Source: Flavobacteriaceae bacterium (lineage in GTDB: Bacteria; Bacteroidota; Bacteroidia; Flavobacteriales; Flavobacteriaceae). Taken from it: 10,021 nt of DNA. The stretch spans positions 1 to 10,021 of the forward strand of contig JAGKWW010000076.1 of the NCBI GenBank assembly GCA_021151665.1. Direction: 5' to 3'. Positions 1 through 6,033 of the stretch are shown one piece after another. The notes beneath the pieces are model-generated. The model was not told the origin of the DNA and did not search any database. It saw only the letters and a program-made list of their open reading frames with translations. Position 1 is the first letter of the stretch. Each line of letters opens with the position of its first letter. A program made the translations under genes and the position numbers.

Positions 1-1393
1 ATACCATAGATATTGGCACTTTGGTTCCGTCGGCAGCCGTAGCCCAGACACGCTCTTCGGTATAATTGTTTTTGTCGAATTTGCCCCCCAGCACTTCCTG
101 CTCCTTCAGCACCGTCTTTTCTTTTGTCTTCATATTGAAGTCGATAACAGAAGACGGCGTGGCGAGTGACTGGTAGCTGTACCTCAGGACATCGGTATCA
201 AAATCGGGATTGGTGCCCGTCTCGGCAGAATACGTTTCGATATCAAAAGGCAGGTAATATTCGGCGCTGCCATCCCACGGGCGTATGCGTATTTTGTTGA
301 GCCCGTTGCTGCGCTCACTGATCACAAGATAGTTTTTAAATATCTCGATGTCTTCCAGAAGCGCGTCCTTGCGGTGCGGTATCAGGTCGGCCCAGTTTTC
401 TTTGCCGGTTTTGCCTTCCGGCGTTGTCATCAGCTTAAAGTTGGTCGCCTTGTCTTTGTTGGTCACAATGTACCATTTATCGCCGTAATGCGAGATGTGG
501 TACTCGAGCCCACGCGTACGCGGTTGGAAAATCTTAAACTCGCTATCCGGTGTCTTTGCATCCAGTACACGGAACTCGCTGGTTAGTGTACTCGTAGAAC
601 CTATTACCAGGTATTTCTTAGATTTTTCTTTATAGATATAAGTGTTGTAGGTATCGTCCTTTTCATGGAAGATCATCACATCCGAAGCAGCATCGGCACC
701 CAGCTTATGTTTGTATATCTTATCCGAACGGAGCGTAACGGCATCCTTGCGGGTGTAGAAAAGCGTCTTGTTGTCGCCCGCCCATGTAGACCCACCTGTT
801 GTATTTTCTATTTTTAGTGGAAGTATCTCACCTGTAAGCAGGTTCTTCACTTGTATCGTGTACTGCCTGCGCGAAACGGTGTCAACACCAAAGGCTGCCC
901 ATTGGTTATCTTCACTTACATTGAGCCCGCCCAGGTGGAAGTATGAATGTCCTTTTGCCATTTCATTACAATCGAACATGATTTCTTCTTTTGCATCGAG
1001 GCTGCCTTTTTTGCGGGAGAATATCGGGTAATCCTTGCCTTTCTCAAAACGGGTAATGTAGTAATATCCATTATAGAAATACGGCACCGAAGCATCGTCT
1101 TCCTTGATGCGCGCCTTCATTTCTTCGAACAGATCTTTGCGGAACTGCTCTGTATGGGCGGTCATCTGTTTGTAATACTCATTCTCTTTGTTCAGGTAAT
1201 CTATTACTTCGGGGTTTTCGCGCTCGTTGAGCCAGTAGTAGTTATCGGTGCGCACATCGCCGTGCTTTTCTAATTTCTTGGGCTTTACGGCAGCCACCGG
1301 CGGAGTAATTGTTCCTGTCATAGACGTTTTTGAAGTTTGGGCATTTGCTGCAAAAATAGCACAAACACTATACAAGAGCATTTGCTTTTTCAT
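1..1393 (-). CDS. S9A family peptidase, oligopeptidase B-like (protease II), 3' end outside window
   Basis: This is a serine peptidase of the prolyl oligopeptidase family that cleaves short peptides, typically after basic residues in the oligopeptidase B branch. Reading the minus strand from the ATG at 1391-1393 gives 464 uninterrupted codons and runs off the left edge. Residues 1-19 (MKKQMLLYSVCAIFAANAQ) look like a Sec signal peptide, so the enzyme is probably periplasmic or secreted. Next comes the family N-terminal segment (KKLEKHGDVRTDNYYWLNER, about 38-57) and beta-propeller sequence rich in YY, W and DG motifs. The last readable residues, DGTKVPISMV, match the linker into the alpha/beta-hydrolase domain. 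The catalytic Ser, Asp and His therefore lie outside the window, and about 230-250 residues are missing compared with the usual roughly 700. Substrate class is inferred from family resemblance only. No clear TAnnTTTG box was found upstream. Confidence 0.9.
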   Translation of the reverse strand, partial: MKKQMLLYSVCAIFAANAQTSKTSMTGTITPPVAAVKPKKLEKHGDVRTDNYYWLNERENPEVIDYLNKENEYYKQMTAHTEQFRKDLFEEMKARIKEDDASVPYFYNGYYYITRFEKGKDYPIFSRKKGSLDAKEEIMFDCNEMAKGHSYFHLGGLNVSEDNQWAAFGVDTVSRRQYTIQVKNLLTGEILPLKIENTTGGSTWAGDNKTLFYTRKDAVTLRSDKIYKHKLGADAASDVMIFHEKDDTYNTYIYKEKSKKYLVIGSTSTLTSEFRVLDAKTPDSEFKIFQPRTRGLEYHISHYGDKWYIVTNKDKATNFKLMTTPEGKTGKENWADLIPHRKDALLEDIEIFKNYLVISERSNGLNKIRIRPWDGSAEYYLPFDIETYSAETGTNPDFDTDVLRYSYQSLATPSSVIDFNMKTKEKTVLKEQEVLGGKFDKNNYTEERVWATAADGTKVPISMV

Positions 1394-1424
1394 ACTTTTA
1401 AGATTAGATAAGTATGCAATTTAA

Positions 1425-1432
1425 TATTTTTG
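1425..1432 (+). promoter_or_regulatory. Putative Bacteroidota -7 promoter box for the ybaB-like gene
   Basis: TATTTTTG matches the Bacteroidota -7 consensus TAnnTTTG and sits 30 bases before the start codon. No TTG was found 17-23 bases upstream, so only half of the promoter is supported. It lies in the 69-base gap shared with the divergent S9 peptidase gene. Confidence 0.45.
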
Positions 1433-1462
1433 CAGTAATACTAATTTATAAAGCACGATAAA

Positions 1463-1786
1463 ATGTTTGGAGATATTATGGGCATGATGGGCAAGCTGCA
1501 GGAAGCCCAGAAAAAAATGGAAGAAACAAAGAAAAGGCTCGACACAGTACTGGTAGATGAACAGAGCAGTGATGGCCTGCTGAAAGTAACGCTAACCGCC
1601 AACCGCGAGATCAAATCAATACAAGTGGATGACAGCCTTCTGGAAGACAAAGAGCAGCTGGAAGATTACCTGGTTTTGGTGCTGAATAAAGCAATTGCCA
1701 AAGCTACATCGGTTAACGAAGCGGAGCTTGGCGCTGTAGCCAAAGAAGGCATGCCGAACATCCCAGGCATGGACATGTTTAAATAA
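1463..1786 (+). CDS. YbaB/EbfC family nucleoid-associated protein
   Basis: The 107-residue product has the full length and layout of the YbaB/EbfC family, small dimeric DNA-binding proteins of the nucleoid. The N-terminal helix (about residues 1-27) contains the family signature MMGKLQEAQKKMEE. A beta-sheet region follows (about 39-56, with DGLLKVTLTANREIKSIQVD), then a second long helix (about 60-95). The C-terminus, PNIPGMDMFK, is the typical flexible Pro/Gly/Met tail. The start is the only one that keeps the conserved MFGDIMGMMGKL beginning. There is no Shine-Dalgarno sequence, as is usual in this phylum. In many bacteria ybaB lies in a dnaX-recR cluster. Here it stands alone, divergent from an S9 peptidase and followed by a repeat tract. 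DNA binding is inferred from the family. Confidence 0.93.
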   Translation: MFGDIMGMMGKLQEAQKKMEETKKRLDTVLVDEQSSDGLLKVTLTANREIKSIQVDDSLLEDKEQLEDYLVLVLNKAIAKATSVNEAELGAVAKEGMPNIPGMDMFK

Positions 1787-1794
1787 TTATTTTG

Positions 1795-1806
1795 AATTCA
1801 GAATTT
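1795..1806 (+). repeat. AT-rich motif AATTCAGAATTT, copy 1
   Basis: The 12-mer AATTCAGAATTT lies just after the ybaB-like stop codon and 23 bases before the CGCAAAG repeat tract. An identical copy on the same strand is at 4547-4558, where it again flanks a CGCAAAG repeat. It may be an edge sequence of the repeat element, but it is short and AT-rich, so chance is not excluded. Confidence 0.5.
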
Positions 1807-1828
1807 TAAATTTCGATTAGGGGACATT

Positions 1829-2255
1829 CCGCAGAGATTCGCAAAGAAGGCGCAGAGTTTCGCAGAGGAATTTTTGCCACTGATTTCACTAATAACTTTG
1901 TAAACTTCGTGGTAGAGGATTTCACAAAGATTCGCAAAGGTCCGCAAAGGTCCGCAAAGAGGTTGACACGAATTTTCTCCAATTGCTTTGTATTCGTCGT
2001 GCTAGCTTTGTGAACTTTGTGGTGGAAAATTTCACAAAGATCCGCAAAGAAGGCACGAAGATTCGCAGAGGATTTTTCGCCACTGATCTCACTAAAAGCT
2101 TTGTGAACTTCGTGGGAGCTTTGTGAACTTTGTGGTAAAAATTTCGCAAAGATCCGCAAAGAAGGCACGAAGATTGGCAAAGAGTTTGACACGAATGACA
2201 CAAATCCGCGTATAGCTTCGCGAATCTTCGCGTCTCCTTTGCTCTTTGCTTTGCG
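1829..2255. repeat. Compound degenerate repeat tract (CGCAAAG / CTTTGTG units)
   Basis: This gene-free tract is built from variations of a few short words: (T/C)CGCAAAGA, GGCACGAAGA, CGCAGAGG, TTCACAAAG, and the reverse-strand forms CTTTGTGAA and CTTTGTGG. The left end (1830-1868) has mainly CGCAGAG/CGCAAAG words on the plus strand. The right end (2216-2255) has the same words on the minus strand (CTTCGCG, CTTTGCG), so the whole has a rough inverted-repeat plan. Inside, a block of the type CTTTGTGAACTTTGTGG, then TTTCACAAAG, then TCCGCAAAGAAGGCACGAAG recurs about three times with drift. Open frames on the minus strand through it are low-complexity (FTKFTK, HKVHKA) and look like repeat translation, not protein. 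It separates two convergent genes. Its function is unknown, and no transposase or terminal gene is attached. Confidence 0.85.
2006..2039. repeat. Perfect 9-bp inverted repeat inside the repeat tract
   Basis: CTTTGTGAA at 2006-2014 and TTCACAAAG at 2031-2039 are exact reverse complements separated by 16 bases, and could form a hairpin in RNA or single-stranded DNA. Weaker equivalents occur about 110 bases on either side (near 1896-1930 and 2119-2152), so the hairpin plan is part of the repeated unit. Confidence 0.7.
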
Positions 2256-2285
2256 TACTACTAATCATTAAGAAGGCATAGCAAA

Positions 2286-2783
2286 CTATCTGCGCACTGC
2301 ATAAACCAACTCATCAACAAACTCACCATTTTTAAAAAGTGTGTTTTCGAAGCGGGCCTCCAGGGTAAAGCCTGCTTTCTCCAGCACTTTCTGCGATGCG
2401 ATATTGGTTCCGAAGGGCCTCGCAAAGATTCGTGTAACTTCAAAATTGGCGAAACCGTAATCCACCATCTGGCGAACGGCCTGCGGCATAATCCCTTTGC
2501 CCCAAAAGGGTTCGGCAAGCCAGTAGCCCAGTTCCATATTCTTACGCTGTATGTCGTGCTGCGGGTGCAGGCCAATGCTGCCTACGGCCTCGCCATTTAC
2601 ATCTATCGCAAAAATGCGAACGGGATCTTCTGCAGTGGCAAAAGCTATAAAATTGCGCCCGTGCTCGTCGGTGTACGGATGGGCAAAACCATCGGTCATA
2701 TTCTTTGCAATGTTAGCATTGTTGGCATATTGTACCAGTGATGGCAGGTCGGCCGGTGTCCAGGGGCGAAGTGAGAAATTCAT
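2286..2783 (-). CDS. GNAT family N-acetyltransferase, RimJ/RimL-like
   Basis: The 165-residue product is a complete single-domain GNAT acetyltransferase that would move an acetyl group from acetyl-CoA to an amine; the acceptor cannot be told from sequence. It opens with the usual MNFSLRPWTPADLPSL strand-helix. Motif A is ELGYWLAEPFWGKGIMPQAV (residues 84-103), where WGKG is the pyrophosphate-binding loop. Motif B is FGTNIASQKVLEKAGF (124-139), with the Asn127, Ser130 and KAGF pattern typical of the Acetyltransf_3/RimJ-RimL group. It ends in ENTLFKNGEFVDELVYAV, also typical. It lies 105 bases downstream of the transaldolase stop, with a terminator between, so it is probably a separate unit, although read-through is possible. 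No TAnnTTTG box was found upstream. It converges on the repeat tract. Confidence 0.92.
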   Translation of the reverse strand: MNFSLRPWTPADLPSLVQYANNANIAKNMTDGFAHPYTDEHGRNFIAFATAEDPVRIFAIDVNGEAVGSIGLHPQHDIQRKNMELGYWLAEPFWGKGIMPQAVRQMVDYGFANFEVTRIFARPFGTNIASQKVLEKAGFTLEARFENTLFKNGEFVDELVYAVRR

Positions 2784-2835
2784 GTCTTTTGCGGTTTATT
2801 TGTTGATGGGTTGATAGTTGATTAGTCCGTCCGGT

Positions 2836-2866
2836 AACAAAAAAGGCTGCCTTTTCGGGCAGCCTT
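2836..2866 (-). terminator. Rho-independent terminator of the transaldolase gene
   Basis: AAGGCTGCC (2843-2851) and GGCAGCCTT (2858-2866) form a perfect 9-bp stem with a 6-base loop. On the minus strand the stem is followed by a run of T (plus-strand A at 2839-2844). It begins 22 bases after the transaldolase stop codon. Confidence 0.9.
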
Positions 2867-2888
2867 CATATCGTAAACGAGGCAGGGA

Positions 2889-3545
2889 TTATTTGTTCCC
2901 TTTTTCGTAATCGGCAATGAATTGTGCCAGTCCAAGATCAGTAAGTGGGTGTTTTAGCAAACCGGTAATAGCGGAAAGCGGGCCTGTCATTACATCGGCG
3001 CCTATTTTGGCACAGTTCACGATGTGCATGGTGTGGCGCACCGATGCCGCAAGGATTTCAGTCTCGAACCCGTAGTTGTCATAGATCTCGCGTATTTCCT
3101 GGATCAGGTTTAGCCCGTCTACAGATACGTCATCAAGGCGGCCAATAAATGGCGATAGATAGGTTGCGCCCGCCTTCGCCGCAAGAATAGCCTGCCCTGC
3201 AGAGAATACAAGCGTTACGTTGGTCTTGACACCTTTGTCAGAGAAATATTTACAAGCCTTAATACCGTCTTTTGTCATTGGTAGTTTTACCACGATCTGG
3301 TCATGCAGGTCGGCCAGCTCCTCGCCTTCGCGTATCATGCCTTCAAGGTCTACTGCATTTACCTCTGCACTTACATCACCTTCCACAATATTGCAGATGT
3401 CTACATAATGCTTCAGGATGTTGTTCTTGCCGGTAATGCCTTCTTTGGCCATAAGCGATGGGTTTGTAGTTACACCATCCAGAACGCCAAGCTCCTGTGC
3501 TTCCTTGATCTGCGCGAGGTTTGCGGTATCAATAAAAAATTTCAT
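2889..3545 (-). CDS. tal: Small transaldolase, FSA/TalC type
   Basis: The 218-residue product is a full-length member of the short transaldolase/fructose-6-phosphate aldolase family (usually about 214-220 residues). These cytoplasmic Schiff-base aldolases transfer dihydroxyacetone units in the non-oxidative pentose phosphate pathway. Visible landmarks are FIDTANL with Asp6, GVTTNPSLM (residues 24-32), IVVKLPMT with Lys87 as the expected Schiff-base lysine, GVKTNVTLVFSAGQA, and YLSPFIGRLDD near the phosphate end of the barrel. The KTNVTLVF sequence is the pattern usually annotated as transaldolase; choosing between transaldolase and fructose-6-phosphate aldolase activity is not certain from sequence. 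The gene follows the SDR gene by 44 bases but has its own possible -7 box and a strong terminator, so it may be transcribed alone. Confidence 0.93.
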   Translation of the reverse strand: MKFFIDTANLAQIKEAQELGVLDGVTTNPSLMAKEGITGKNNILKHYVDICNIVEGDVSAEVNAVDLEGMIREGEELADLHDQIVVKLPMTKDGIKACKYFSDKGVKTNVTLVFSAGQAILAAKAGATYLSPFIGRLDDVSVDGLNLIQEIREIYDNYGFETEILAASVRHTMHIVNCAKIGADVMTGPLSAITGLLKHPLTDLGLAQFIADYEKGNK

Positions 3546-3584
3546 CGGTTGTTATTTAGATTGTTGTGTTTCACAAATTTGGTG

Positions 3585-3592
3585 CAAAATTA
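3585..3592 (-). promoter_or_regulatory. Putative -7 promoter box for the transaldolase gene
   Basis: Read on the minus strand this is TAATTTTG, an exact fit to TAnnTTTG, 39 bases before the transaldolase ATG. It overlaps the TAA stop codon of the SDR gene. No good TTG was seen at the expected upstream distance, so the call is tentative. Confidence 0.4.
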
Positions 3593-4393
3593 CAATTTAT
3601 AATGGTTCATCAGCATCTTTTCATACATTTTGTCCGGCAGGATGCGCTTAAGCACTATTGAGAATTTCTGCATGAAAGCCCCCACCTTGTAATGTACTTT
3701 CGGGGCGGGCGATTGGATGATATCGTACACCGCCTGGGCCATCTGCACCGGGTCAGATCCCGCATCTACATGGTCGTTCATGGTAGCGAGCATACCGCCA
3801 TACACTTTTTCGTAAGGCGAGCCTTTTACCAATGGCGCATGGTACCGGCCGGCGGCAATATTGGTCGCGAAGTCTCCCGGGGCTACATTAGTAATGTGAA
3901 TGCCAAATGCTTTTACCTCCATACGAAGCGCCTCGGTAATAAGTTCCAAAGCACCTTTGGAAGCGCTGTATACACTTCGATAAGGCAAGCCCATATATCC
4001 GGCAATTGAGGTCACGTTAATGATGAGCCCTCCACGCTGGTTGCGCATGTGCGGCAATACGACCTTCATTACTTCTATCGGCCCAAACAGGTTGGTTTCG
4101 AAATTGTTGCGAATCTCTTCGGCGGGAATTTCCTCGAGTGGGCCGGTAATGCCCACGCCTGCATTGTTCACCAATACATCGATACGGCCCGAGCGGCTGA
4201 TAATTTCGGCCACGGCAGAACGGATGCTCTCACCATTGCGTACATCCAGGGCTACGAGGGGGAAAACGGAACCTGTAATGCGATCCGGATTGCGGCTGGT
4301 GCCATATACGGTAAAGCCTTTACTGTGGAGGTACTCCCCTATCGCTTTGCCTATACCCGACGAGCCGCCGGTAATGAGGACAACTTTGCTCAT
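3590..4393 (-). CDS. SDR family NAD(P)-dependent oxidoreductase
   Basis: The 267-residue product is a classical short-chain dehydrogenase/reductase with a complete active site. The nucleotide-binding loop is TGGSSGIG (residues 8-15). NNAG is at 76-79, the catalytic Ser is Ser129 in NVTSIAG, and the Tyr/Lys pair is Tyr142 and Lys146 in YSASK. GTSRNP (31-36), with an Arg after the second strand, suggests a preference for NADP(H). The PGDFATNI segment after the active site is typical of the family. The C-terminal tail (about 235-267, KVGAFMQKFSIVLKRILPDK) is basic and amphipathic and might contact a membrane. The substrate is unknown. The gene precedes the transaldolase on the same strand. A near-match to the -7 box (TACTTTAG on the minus strand, 4413-4420) lies upstream. 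Confidence 0.93.
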   Translation of the reverse strand: MSKVVLITGGSSGIGKAIGEYLHSKGFTVYGTSRNPDRITGSVFPLVALDVRNGESIRSAVAEIISRSGRIDVLVNNAGVGITGPLEEIPAEEIRNNFETNLFGPIEVMKVVLPHMRNQRGGLIINVTSIAGYMGLPYRSVYSASKGALELITEALRMEVKAFGIHITNVAPGDFATNIAAGRYHAPLVKGSPYEKVYGGMLATMNDHVDAGSDPVQMAQAVYDIIQSPAPKVHYKVGAFMQKFSIVLKRILPDKMYEKMLMNHYKL

Positions 4394-4428
4394 TGTGTTC
4401 TTTTTGGTAATGCTAAAGTAGGTTGTTT

Positions 4429-4508
4429 CGCAGAGATACGCAAAGGAGTCGCGAAGATGCGCAGAGGGCGTGGCACGAATTGCACCAATTCAGACCAATT
4501 GCGTTGCA
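4429..4508. repeat. Second, shorter copy of the CGCAAAG repeat
   Basis: Positions 4429-4448 match the left end of the large tract (1830-1849) at 18 of 20 bases. Positions 4440-4458 match the reverse complement of its right end (2224-2242) at 18 of 19. The tract continues with GGCACGAATTGCACCAATTC, similar to the GACACGAATT words at 1965 and 2188. It begins about 35 bases upstream of the SDR start codon, so it may lie in or near that gene's promoter. Function unknown. Confidence 0.75.
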
Positions 4509-4546
4509 ATCAAACTCCCCAGTGGGTCGCCAAAATCAAAATTTAT

Positions 4547-4558
4547 AATTCAGAATTT
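4547..4558 (+). repeat. AT-rich motif AATTCAGAATTT, copy 2
   Basis: This is identical to 1795-1806 and on the same strand. It follows the short CGCAAAG copy by about 38 bases, inside a wider AT-rich stretch (AAATTTATAATTCAG and onward). Confidence 0.5.
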
Positions 4559-4568
4559 AAAATAAATG

Positions 4569-4645
4569 GTTCTTCCCCTAGCCCCGATAGAGCCGGCAGC
4601 CTGCCGAGGCACGAGGCAGCTATAGGCGAAAGCGGGAAAATGGCC
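4569..4645. other. Structured GC-rich intergenic element (CCCCTAGCCCCGATAG ... GCGGGAAA)
   Basis: This GC-rich stretch has nested self-complementarity. An outer TTCCC near 4573-4577 pairs with GGGAA near 4634-4638, and an inner CTGCC (4601-4605) pairs with GGCAG (4615-4619). The conserved-looking ends, AGCCCCGATAG and AGCGGGAAA, around a variable inner hairpin resemble an intergenic element I recall seeing many times in flavobacterial genomes. It may match a described flavobacterial RNA motif (Flavo-1 is one candidate), but I cannot confirm this from sequence alone. Strand and function are uncertain. Open frames crossing it on either strand have no recognisable protein character. Confidence 0.5.
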
Positions 4646-4652
4646 TGAAAAA

Positions 4653-4674
4653 GGGCGCAAAAGTGATGCTGCCC
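4653..4674 (-). terminator. Weak possible second terminator on the minus strand
   Basis: On the minus strand GGGCAGC pairs imperfectly with GCGCCC and is followed by TTTTTC. It lies just beyond the stronger terminator at 4685-4704, so it could back that one up. The stem has a bulge and the T run is short, so the call is weak. Confidence 0.3.
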
Positions 4675-4684
4675 AAAAACAAAA

Positions 4685-4704
4685 AAATCTCCCTAAGGAG
4701 ACTG
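4685..4704 (-). terminator. Terminator downstream of the SRP RNA
   Basis: On the minus strand TCTCC, a TTAG loop and GGAGA form a 5-bp stem, extended by a G-T and an A-T pair, followed by seven T and then GTTTTT. It lies about 25 bases beyond the 3' end of the SRP RNA. A T-rich run directly at the RNA end (plus-strand A at 4712-4725) may also help release. Confidence 0.65.
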
Positions 4705-4726
4705 CGAAGTAAAAAAAAGAAAAAAT

Positions 4727-4820
4727 GGCAAGCGACCTACATCGCACCGCTACAACCACGTACCTTTGCTGTGTTCCCACCCTGGAGGAGTCTGCAGGAG
4801 CTGGTCGTGTAGGACTTGCC
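4727..4820 (-). ncRNA. ffs: Signal recognition particle RNA, small bacterial type
   Basis: The minus strand encodes the RNA scaffold of the signal recognition particle, which binds Ffh and targets membrane and secretory proteins. The apical domain reads CCAGGGTGGGAACACAGCAA, with a GGAA tetraloop and the asymmetric ACAGCA side of the Ffh-binding loop. It aligns with the E. coli 4.5S segment CAGGTCCGGAAGGAAGCAGC. The ends GGCAAG and CUUGCC pair, followed by CCUACA with UGUAGG, then ACGACCA with UGGUUGU, giving the expected long hairpin of about 94 nt. Ends are set from the closing helix and the promoter, to within a few bases. It is divergent from the glutaminyl cyclase gene; an in-frame upstream extension of that gene runs antisense through this RNA and is not coding. 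Confidence 0.9.
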
Positions 4821-4824
4821 GGTG

Positions 4825-4854
4825 CAAATATACAACCTTTTTATATTTTTGCAA
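4825..4854 (-). promoter_or_regulatory. Promoter of the SRP RNA gene
   Basis: On the minus strand TTG (4852-4854), a 19-base spacer and TATATTTG (4825-4832) give an exact match to the Bacteroidota vegetative promoter pattern TTG-N19-TAnnTTTG. The -7 box ends five bases before the predicted RNA 5' end, which fits the usual start distance. Confidence 0.8.
4844..4851 (+). promoter_or_regulatory. Putative -7 box for the glutaminyl cyclase gene
   Basis: TATTTTTG fits TAnnTTTG on the plus strand, 58 bases before the ATG. The nearest upstream TTG (4816-4818) is 25 bases away, which is longer than usual. The box lies inside the spacer of the SRP RNA promoter on the other strand. Confidence 0.4.
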
Positions 4855-4909
4855 GGCAATTGCCCGTTATAAAATACAATTGTATATTGTGGCATATTTA
4901 CAGACAACC

Positions 4910-5968
4910 ATGAAAAAATATAACATTTTGGCTGCCATTGCTTTGGGAGCCTTAATAGCCTCTTGTGGCGACGGAAAAAAAAATGACACTCCTGAAGAAA
5001 GTGCCTTTTTACTCGATACTTCGGGCATGAAAGAAACCTATAAGCTGGGCGAAACGCTGGAGCTGGGCATCACCAATCCGCAAAATGAAAAGATCGATTC
5101 TATACAATACCTTATCAACGACAAGCGCGTAGGCAGTGCCCCTGCCGGCAAAAAATTACCGGTTGTACTAAACGGCTACAAACTGGGTTACCAGGAAATA
5201 CGTGCGATGGTGTACCGGGGTGGCGAAAGCACAGGTGCTACAGGCCGCGTAGAAATTGCTGCGGGAAAAGCGCCCGAGCTTTTAAAGTATGAGATTGTGA
5301 ACACCTATCCGCACGACATGACTTCCTACACCCAGGGACTTGAGTTTTACCGCGACACGCTTTTTGAAGGTACAGGCCAATATGGCGAAAGCAAACTGCG
5401 CAAAGTGGATTACAAGACCGGGAAAGTGTATAAGCAGATTGAGCTGGCAGGAAGGTTTTTTGGCGAAGGCATCACTATCTTCAACAATAAGGTGTACCAG
5501 CTTACATGGAGAGAAAATACGGGTTTCATCTATGATGCCGGCAGCCTGAAAAAAGAGAAGGATTTTACATATTTCAAAGATATAGAAGGCTGGGGCCTTA
5601 CGCATGACGATAAGTACCTGTACCAGAGTGATGGCAGCGAGAAGATATACAAACTCGACCCTGCCACGCTGAAAGAGGCTGATTATGTGAATGTATACAC
5701 CGAAAGCAGCAAGATAAAGGCGGTGAACGAGCTGGAATGGGTAAACGGAAAGATTTACGGTAATATTTACCAGAAAGATGCAATCGCCGTTATCGACCCG
5801 GCTACCGGAACTGTTGAAGGTGTCCTCAACCTTGCCGAGCTTAAAGGGAAGGTGACCCAGCACCCCGAGCTGGATGTACTCAACGGCATCGCATATAACC
5901 CTAAAACAAAAACGCTATTTGTAACCGGAAAGAACTGGGACAAAATGTTTGAAATACGTATCAAATAA
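4910..5968 (+). CDS. Glutaminyl-peptide cyclotransferase (glutamine cyclotransferase), lipoprotein
   Basis: This enzyme converts N-terminal glutamine of peptides to pyroglutamate. The 352-residue product starts with a lipoprotein signal (MKKYNILAAIALGALIASCG) with the lipobox Cys at residue 19, so it is probably anchored in the envelope. Residues about 33-125 form an extra beta-rich domain before the enzyme. Residues about 126-352 are the plant/bacterial-type glutamine cyclotransferase beta-propeller (Glu_cyclase_2). Family landmarks are YPHDMTSYTQGLEF (133-146), FFGEGIT (173-179), EGWGLTHD (216-223), NELEWVNGKIYGNIY (263-277) and LNGIAYN (334-340). The frame is open back to 4766, but those 48 codons run antisense through the SRP RNA and across its promoter, and would bury the signal peptide, so the internal ATG is chosen. 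It is followed by a terminator. Confidence 0.93.
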   Translation: MKKYNILAAIALGALIASCGDGKKNDTPEESAFLLDTSGMKETYKLGETLELGITNPQNEKIDSIQYLINDKRVGSAPAGKKLPVVLNGYKLGYQEIRAMVYRGGESTGATGRVEIAAGKAPELLKYEIVNTYPHDMTSYTQGLEFYRDTLFEGTGQYGESKLRKVDYKTGKVYKQIELAGRFFGEGITIFNNKVYQLTWRENTGFIYDAGSLKKEKDFTYFKDIEGWGLTHDDKYLYQSDGSEKIYKLDPATLKEADYVNVYTESSKIKAVNELEWVNGKIYGNIYQKDAIAVIDPATGTVEGVLNLAELKGKVTQHPELDVLNGIAYNPKTKTLFVTGKNWDKMFEIRIK

Positions 5969-6005
5969 CGTTTCATTCCAATAGCTAATCAGAAAGATGT
6001 AAAAA

Positions 6006-6033
6006 AATAAAGGTGCCCGATGGCACCTTTATT
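6006..6033. terminator. Bidirectional terminator between convergent genes
   Basis: AATAAAGGTGCC (6006-6017) and GGCACCTTTATT (6022-6033) form a perfect 12-bp stem with a CGAT loop. A-rich sequence before and T-rich sequence after let it work in both directions. It would serve the cyclase gene on the plus strand and the large T9SS-type protein gene on the minus strand, with the stronger T run on the minus strand. Confidence 0.88.

Noticed and set aside
1806..2203. Two overlapping minus-strand open frames of 131 and 93 codons
   Set aside because: They lie wholly inside the degenerate repeat tract, and their translations are repeats of FTKFTK/HKVHKA-type words, so they are by-products of the repeats.
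1829..2255. CRISPR array
   Set aside because: The repeated words are short, variable and irregularly spaced, with no uniform repeat/spacer alternation and no cas genes nearby.
3590..4393. A dedicated SDR-transaldolase metabolic operon
   Set aside because: The genes are adjacent on one strand, but the gap holds a possible -7 box and no shared pathway can be argued from sequence, so a functional link is not claimed.
1829..4508. Composite transposon bounded by the two repeat tracts
   Set aside because: The intervening genes are ordinary chromosomal ones, there is no transposase, and the two tracts differ greatly in length.
4049..4648. A 199-codon plus-strand open frame
   Set aside because: It runs antisense to the conserved SDR gene and then through repeats and the structured element; the translation has no domain character.
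5282..5863. A 193-codon minus-strand open frame
   Set aside because: It is antisense to the well-conserved propeller domain of the glutaminyl cyclase, and nothing in it resembles a protein family.
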